NCBI GenBank assembly: GCA_030435675.1
Contig: CM059625.1
Location: 12,462,001-12,526,000, forward strand
Source of the DNA: Steinernema hermaphroditum
Lineage: Eukaryota > Nematoda > Chromadorea > Rhabditida > Steinernematidae
DNA: 64,000 nucleotides
Direction: 5' to 3'
Below are positions 58,483 to 64,000 of the stretch, piece by piece (the stretch's first letter is position 1; every line of letters starts with the position of its first letter). The notes beneath the pieces were generated by a model. That model had not been told where the DNA came from and did not search any database. It saw only the letters and a program-made list of their open reading frames with translations. The translations under genes were made by a program, and so were the position numbers.

Positions 58483-60404
58483 ATGAGTCGTATCGTTGCC
58501 TACATTCCGGACGACATGGTCGTGACTTCTCAGCTCTCGCCGTACTCCTGCAACGACGTCATGGCAAAGAACATTTCTGAGGATGTGAGGTCCGACACTC
58601 CGAGGGAGGTCGATCAAACGATCGACGACGACAGGCCCGACATCATCAAGAAAAACGCGGTACATTTCCTTTTCATTAAGATTAAGAAGAATAATCGTAT
58701 AGAATTTTCTAGCTGAGTGTTGAAATCATGAAGTACGCTAATGTCAAGCAGCAGACTCTGCGCCAGAAGCGACAAAGAATGAAGGTGGCATCCTGCATTG
58801 CCCAAGGATTCAAAGATTACTGTTTTCAGCTTCCAGGTAACTGATTCTCAAATTCGATTGTTCCATTATAATTCAGAACATTCCCTTCATATCGTCGGAT
58901 CAACGATGAACGGATATGGCGAGCCGAAGTCAGATCTAGACCTCTGCATGCATTTAAGGGTGGAAACGCTCTCGCGCGATCAAACGATCGAGTGCTTAGG
59001 GCATCTCAAGCGTATCGCAAAGCACATTCCTTGTGTCGATGATGCTGAAGTTCGCCATAGCCGAGTACCCATTCTTCATATGAAGCTGAAGCCGCCGTAC
59101 ACGCACATAGCGGTCGACATCAACATAAACAACGTCGTCACTGTGCAGAACACCTACATGTTGTGGTTATTTTCCAAATGTGAGTTGAGTAGGAGTTATG
59201 TCAGCTGAGTCCCTATGGGGGCATAGCTCAGGGGTAGAGCGCTCGCTTCGCATGCGAGAAGTCCGGGGTTCAAATCCCCGTGCCTCCAACTTTTTTTCTT
59301 CTCTGCTTATACGCTTATATGAGAATGATTTAACACCTCTTGCAAATCATTTTGAGGAAGTTACCTGTGTGATTTGTTTGTAAATGCTTTAGTTGACTGG
59401 CGAGTATCCGTTTTGGTGTCCATCGTCAAGTCATGGGCGGCCGTCCGCAACTTCAACAGTGCGAGTCAGAACACCTTCAGCTCCTACTCCTTGGTCTTAA
59501 TGACCATCCACTACCTGCAGGTCGGCGTCAGTCCACCTATTCTTCCATCAATGAAGAATCTCATCGCGAACTGTACGCAGGAAGAACTCCTCTGGACCGT
59601 GCTGAACACCGACTCCATCGCCGATCTTGTTATTGGATTCTTCGACTACTACGGAAACAATTTCAAGTCCGTTATATTCAATATTCAACATTAATGTTTG
59701 CTTCTTTCAGCTATAACGAAGATGCCATCAGTGTGCTTCATGGAAAGAAACTATCACGTCTGGAAGTCATTAAAGGCACAAAGAATCTGGCGCAGTGGCA
59801 GTGCATCTGCATTCAAGGTGCTTCTTTTCTGATCTCCTTTTTTATTGCTACGCCGCAATGCGCTAAATTTCCACACTTTCCGGACTATATCTAACGAAAA
59901 CGGATGCTTTCTTTCCAGAGCCTTTCAACTACACGAACGCAGCCTATGCCGTCTACAACGAACATATCTTCAGCGAAATCAAGAAGGAGTTGCGGGCGAC
60001 CCATCAACAGTTAGTGACCAACTACGATCTCAGAGAGACGTTGAGAATCTCGACAAACGAATATCGGAAGATAATGAAAACGAAACCAGTCAGCATTGCC
60101 AGAAGAAATGCCGACCTGGAGCTGCAACGAAAATACGTGGCCATTCACCATCGAGAGTACTTTCTGCCGACCAATCTATGGATTCCATCTTCTACAGAAT
60201 TCGTGTCGGATGTGGAGAATCGCCTCGTTTCCTCTCTTTTCAAAAGGTATATTGACTGTATTCCTTTTCTTAAACAGATGTTAATTTAGCGATGAGGGTG
60301 ACGCAAGGAAACAAAGTTCAAAGAACATGGAGAGAGTACTGTATTCGTTCGTCGAGCTGGACAAGGACCGATACAGCGAAATCGTCCGCAATGGACGAGG
60401 ATGA
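58483..60404 (+). CDS. GLD-2-type non-canonical poly(A)/poly(U) polymerase (475 aa)
   Basis: Nucleotidyltransferase of the GLD-2/TUTase group that adds A or U to RNA 3' ends in the cytoplasm. Exons: 58483-58659, 58713-58836, 58877-59179, 59393-59666, 59711-59817, 59919-60246 and 60290-60404, total 1428 nt, phases consistent. The palm begins with VGSTMNGYGEPKSDLDLCM (G108-S109, catalytic D120 and D122), with third Asp D181 in VDININN. The central domain has FDWRVSVLVSIVKSWA and SSYSLVLMTIHYLQ; the nucleotide-recognition part has LVIGFFDYYG and a later AISVLHGKK. No RNA-binding domain is present, as in GLD-2, which relies on partners. Whether it adds A or U cannot be read from sequence. Intron 3 (59180-59392) contains a tRNA gene in the same orientation. 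A trans-splice acceptor sits 5 nt before the ATG. Confidence 0.92.
59217..59288 (+). tRNA. tRNA-Ala (anticodon CGC), inside an intron
   Basis: The 72-nt cloverleaf is complete. A 7-bp acceptor stem (GGGGGCA with TGCCTCC, one G-T pair) is followed by the D arm GCTC..GAGC. The anticodon stem CTCGC/GCGAG encloses TTCGCAT (anticodon CGC at 34-36). The T arm is CGGGG-TTCAAAT-CCCCG and the discriminator A is at 59288. The A- and B-box promoter words are intact. A run of T follows a few bases downstream (from 59290), serving as Pol III terminator. It lies wholly within intron 3 of the GLD-2-like gene. Confidence 0.97.
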
Positions 60405-61541
60405 CTTCTTTTCTTTGTGAATATTGCCTGTACAAAGAGTTGTATGAAAGCCCCATATTTGTGTCCAAGATATATCTAATAAATAAGCAATACGGTTAGT
60501 GTTTTCCACTATCGATTTCAGTTTTATTTATTCGGACAGGATCGTAAAAGTGATATCAACTTTTTTACGATGACAGGAAGTCCAGTCACCAGTCCTTTGC
60601 GGGAGTGGTTCGAGATGTCGAGATCAAGCGATGAATCAAGGAAAGTTTTTGGAAGACGACGGTGAAAAGTGCACTCGATGTCGCATCGGCGTGCACTTAT
60701 GTTATCCAATGTGGTCGTGCGATATCCTTATGCAGCAAAGAGCAAGCTTGTCGGATCATGGGGAACACACGAAACATTTTGGTGTCATTTTACCCTCTCC
60801 AACATGAAAGAACTTTCTGAAGTGGGTGGTGTATATACCATGTACAATGGACAGTGTGTGCCATTTAATGTTCCTGTGGTTCTCGTGACAAGCGGTATCT
60901 CATGGGTCTTCATGGAAAAACAATACAAAACATTTCTCTGAATTTGTGGTCTCGACGGTCTCCAAACTCTCATCGATCATCATTGGGAGACCGTGTCCAA
61001 GATATGAGAACAAATGTAGATGGGAACAGTGTTTAATGGCTATGCTCAATAACCTGTGGAAAGGTGGAGTTGTGAATAAGGCATTATCGATTCATACGGC
61101 TCGGTCGAAGTGCCACTCCTTACCAGCCAGCGCGTCGATACACAGGCCAAAAGAAACTATTGAATTTTACTAAAGTTTAAAAACTTTAATGAGAGCGTAC
61201 CTGACAATGAGACCGTACTTAATAGAAATTGAACATCTATATTGGTGCTTTGTAAGGTCAGCCTTTATTCGAGTTTATTATGCTTGTCTCCACTACTGAA
61301 GAAAAAATGACTCCTGAAGCGAACTTCCGTCAAGTTTGTTGTCATATCGGTTTTGGCTTAAACAATCACATATTCCAAGAAGCATGGAGCCGCGCAGTGT
61401 CTCCCCCAACGACAGGCAGCCAGCCTTCTCGCGTATATCTTCGCGCGTCCACTCGCCGCGCCGAACCTCTTTCGTATCCAGTCGCTCCGCGCATGGCAAC
61501 TCAACGAGATTTCCACGCTTGCTAGTCGACTTTCAGGTATC
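60405..61541. other. Intergenic, no gene supported
   Basis: Contains an AATAAA at 60479-60484 after the polymerase stop. A plus frame at 60.67-60.94 kb lacks a domain. The AG of a TTTCAG acceptor at 61535-61536 lies 5 nt before the next gene. Confidence 0.5.
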
Positions 61542-62483
61542 ATGGATTCCGTTCCGATGGCCTTCTGTACCGAAGTGATGGCGGCGCTTGATCTCAGAGC
61601 TGCGCAGTACGCCGAGATTGCGAGAGAAGTGCCTCATCCATGGAAATCGGCCGCTCATAGATCTGCCACCAGGTACCGCGACTGCTCTATGCGCATTTCG
61701 GAACACAACGGCGTGTGGCAGTGCAGTCTCCGCTGTGGTTTCGCCGATGTGTCTCTTGACCAGTTACGATCAATGGATCGCCGATTCATCAGAATTACGT
61801 CCATCTGGGATGCACCCTATAAGCCGTACTTCCAAAACACCTTCACTTGTTCAACTGCAAACCTGCAACAAAGACTGACTCCTTTCTTGATCCAGCTCGT
61901 ACGCCCGAATACCCGCGTGTTCTTAGTCACACAGACGGCGCAACTCGGTCTTATGGATGTCTTTCGAAAGTGTAACAGCTTTGGCGCGTTATGCCTTCGC
62001 TACTATGGTGAAGAAAGTGTGGCTTTTCTGGAGGACCAGCTGGCAAACAACTCGAATATAAACGATCTCATTCTTAGCCGTGATTGGCCCTGCAGTGAGT
62101 CAGTTGAGCAAGTGGTCGTGAAATTCCTGGATTCTGCCAACGAAAGACACCTTCTCATGCATCCAACGACTGAACCGCAGCTGAAGTTGAACATTACCAT
62201 CGCCGAGGCAGCGTTTACCTCGTGGTTACGTGTGGATAAGCCGAGACATCTGCGCGTTCATGGATTCAGTGCCGTCACAGAGCAAGAAATCCTTTTGCTT
62301 CCTGTACCGAACAATATCCGAAGAAGCGAGGAGAGAAAAGAACAAGAATCACTCGGTTCAATGGGCACAACTTCTATTACTTGGTTCAAAGAAAACGGAT
62401 CGTTTCTTGTATGCACTCTTGCGGACTCAACGAAGACAGTCACCATCCAGAGTTCTGAATGTATCCAATCCGATAATCATTGA
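61542..62483 (+). CDS. Nematode F-box-associated-like protein (313 aa), single exon
   Basis: One uninterrupted frame from ATG 61542 to TGA 62483. The opening MDSVPMAFCTEVMAAL resembles the start of a large nematode family of F-box/F-box-associated-type proteins that begin M-D-x-V-P and vary in copy number between species. The remainder shows no enzyme motif, no signal peptide and no membrane segment; Trp/Cys residues are scattered (VWQCSLRCGF, SWLRVDKP). An acceptor 5 nt before the ATG indicates trans-splicing. The role as a substrate-recognition factor of an SCF ubiquitin ligase is inference from the family, and the family assignment rests mainly on the N terminus. Lack of introns contrasts with its neighbours. 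Confidence 0.7.
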   Translation: MDSVPMAFCTEVMAALDLRAAQYAEIAREVPHPWKSAAHRSATRYRDCSMRISEHNGVWQCSLRCGFADVSLDQLRSMDRRFIRITSIWDAPYKPYFQNTFTCSTANLQQRLTPFLIQLVRPNTRVFLVTQTAQLGLMDVFRKCNSFGALCLRYYGEESVAFLEDQLANNSNINDLILSRDWPCSESVEQVVVKFLDSANERHLLMHPTTEPQLKLNITIAEAAFTSWLRVDKPRHLRVHGFSAVTEQEILLLPVPNNIRRSEERKEQESLGSMGTTSITWFKENGSFLVCTLADSTKTVTIQSSECIQSDNH

Positions 62484-64000
62484 TCTCGATTTTTTCTACC
62501 GTCACATATAATATTTGTCAACATATCTGTGGATAAATTGTGGAATGTTTCAAATGCGCTCTAAAGCTGATAGTGACTCTTAGAATCGCAAGTTTCGGCA
62601 GAGTTTCCGCTCTGGACACTTTGGAAACGTCGGTGCAACAAGGAGCTCCGGTCGCGAGTCATAATCACTAGAACGTATCCTTCGTATGGATGAACTTATG
62701 ACGCACATTATTATGTGATTACATTGCAGTATTAACATTTCAGCACTATTCATAACGTATTTGTCATTTTCCTCCATTTTTTTTATCTTCAGACCGCAGA
62801 TTGGCTCCTTTCGATGTCTCTATCGACGCCTGAATCATCTCCAGTTTGCCACGCACTCTGACACTACAGCTAATTACCCCGACACACTCGAGAAATTACA
62901 ACCATCAACACCCTCTTTCTGACTTGAAACCAGCACAGGCAACCCTTTTCAATAAATCTAATTTCCGTTCCGTCGTTAACTGTGAAATCTGTCCCCGAAT
63001 GACGAATGAATCTACTTAAGGTTACACTTCTCGGGGGCAAAATCTGCTTCCTGTTTTTCCAATTTATATTCTAAATGTCATTTTTGGGTTGTCACCACCC
63101 GCGTACACAACTATTGCACTTGTTCGCGTTACTTGGTAACTTCTGACAACCGGAAATAGAAAGAGCAGATGATCGACAAGAGATGGTGTCAAAAATGGAC
63201 TGACACCGATAGAGTTGTAAAAAAGGCGCATGACGTTTGAGAGCTGGAGGCAGAAAGTCGCCGAAGCCAGAAGCTTCTCCTAGAGCAACAGAGTCACAGG
63301 TATGAATTCGGCGAAATCGACCACGTAGTCCGAAGTTCACTCGTTCAAACAAGGAACCATATTTTAATTTGCGAAACGAAGAGAAAACGGTTAAAAACAG
63401 TCGACGTTCACATAAAAGAGAGAAGTCATTTCAGGATTTGCGCAAAGTTCCTTGGGAAAGGAGAGAAACGTTCTTGTGATATTTCTGGAGTCATGTCATC
63501 AGCAACGTTTCCGGTTCTCCTTAATCAGAAGAGTCATGATGAAGTTAATCCAACCACATGCACATATTTTAAAATTTTCAGCTGAGTTTGGCCTGAAAAA
63601 TTTACATGTAATTATTAAAGCTTAGTACGAGCCAGCTTTAGAATCTAAAAGTTCCCATAGTTCCCAACTAAGCGTAACGTTGATGAGAAAGAAGGCCAGG
63701 TACATGGCCGAGTTTCGGTCGTCTTTTCACAGCTTTCTTACCTAAAACCCGGTATGAATTAATTGATTTAATACGGTGATTTATACTGTCCAATTACGTG
63801 AAGCGGTCAGCTCGATTCATTTATTTTTATGGAAAGATATGTCTGCATCCCATTTTTCGGATGTCGGCGGCTTGTTCGCATCCCACATACGATTATTAAA
63901 AATGACGGTTTCTACTCGGAAACCAGCCGCTGCCGCGTCAAACGCAAAAAACCGTTCGCCCCATTGTTTCCTGTGTCAATTTGCAGCAATTTGCAAAAAG
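62484..64000. other. Right-hand intergenic region
   Basis: No gene is supported on either strand to the window edge. A minus frame at 63.09-63.35 kb lacks a domain and splice partners. Confidence 0.5.

Overview
The window is nuclear DNA from a nematode. Most genes are split by very short introns (many of 40-50 nt) with GT..AG ends and T-rich TTTCAG/TTTTAG-type acceptors. Many start codons lie 1-30 nt behind an unpaired acceptor-like site, as expected for spliced-leader trans-splicing. The recognisable proteins (LAG-1, ENPL-1, HDA-6, a GLD-2-type polymerase, small Ly6/ET-like secreted proteins, an F-box-associated-like protein) fit a rhabditid or related nematode. The species cannot be named from the sequence; a Steinernema-like worm is only a guess. 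Exon borders below were worked out by hand from splice sites, reading phase and family conservation. Phases close exactly in every multi-exon model given with high confidence. Layout, left: the 5' part of the Notch effector gene lag-1 runs off the left edge on the minus strand. Behind it lie about 8 kb that hold two unassigned coding exons, a perfect 37-bp inverted repeat, a cluster of CSL-type sites and a possible membrane-protein exon. Next is a small minus-strand gene for a stand-alone HDAC6-type ubiquitin-binding zinc finger (9.4-10.0 kb). On the plus strand follow a MOSC/mARC enzyme, the ER chaperone endoplasmin (enpl-1), and two tandem Ly6/ET-like GPI-anchored proteins. Centre: hda-6 (17.9-24.7 kb, 17 exons) encodes both deacetylase domains but ends without the zinc finger. 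Its largest intron carries a complete antisense TLC-domain membrane-protein gene. A minus-strand BED-finger gene with a hAT-transposase-like segment follows (25.8-28.2 kb), then about 6 kb without recognisable genes. After that comes a plus-strand repeat protein built of 37-residue single-exon modules (34.1-37.0 kb). Right: an ethanolamine-phosphate phospho-lyase-like enzyme converges on an SLC13 dicarboxylate/citrate transporter, with 154 bp between the stops. Further right are a V-ATPase subunit a gene, a small orphan gene, a GLD-2-type nucleotidyltransferase with a tRNA-Ala(CGC) inside an intron, and a single-exon F-box-associated-like gene. The genes do not form a pathway or an obvious operon. 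The strongest observation is the HDAC6 arrangement: in this window the deacetylase and its ubiquitin-binding zinc finger are two separate, divergently oriented genes about 8 kb apart.
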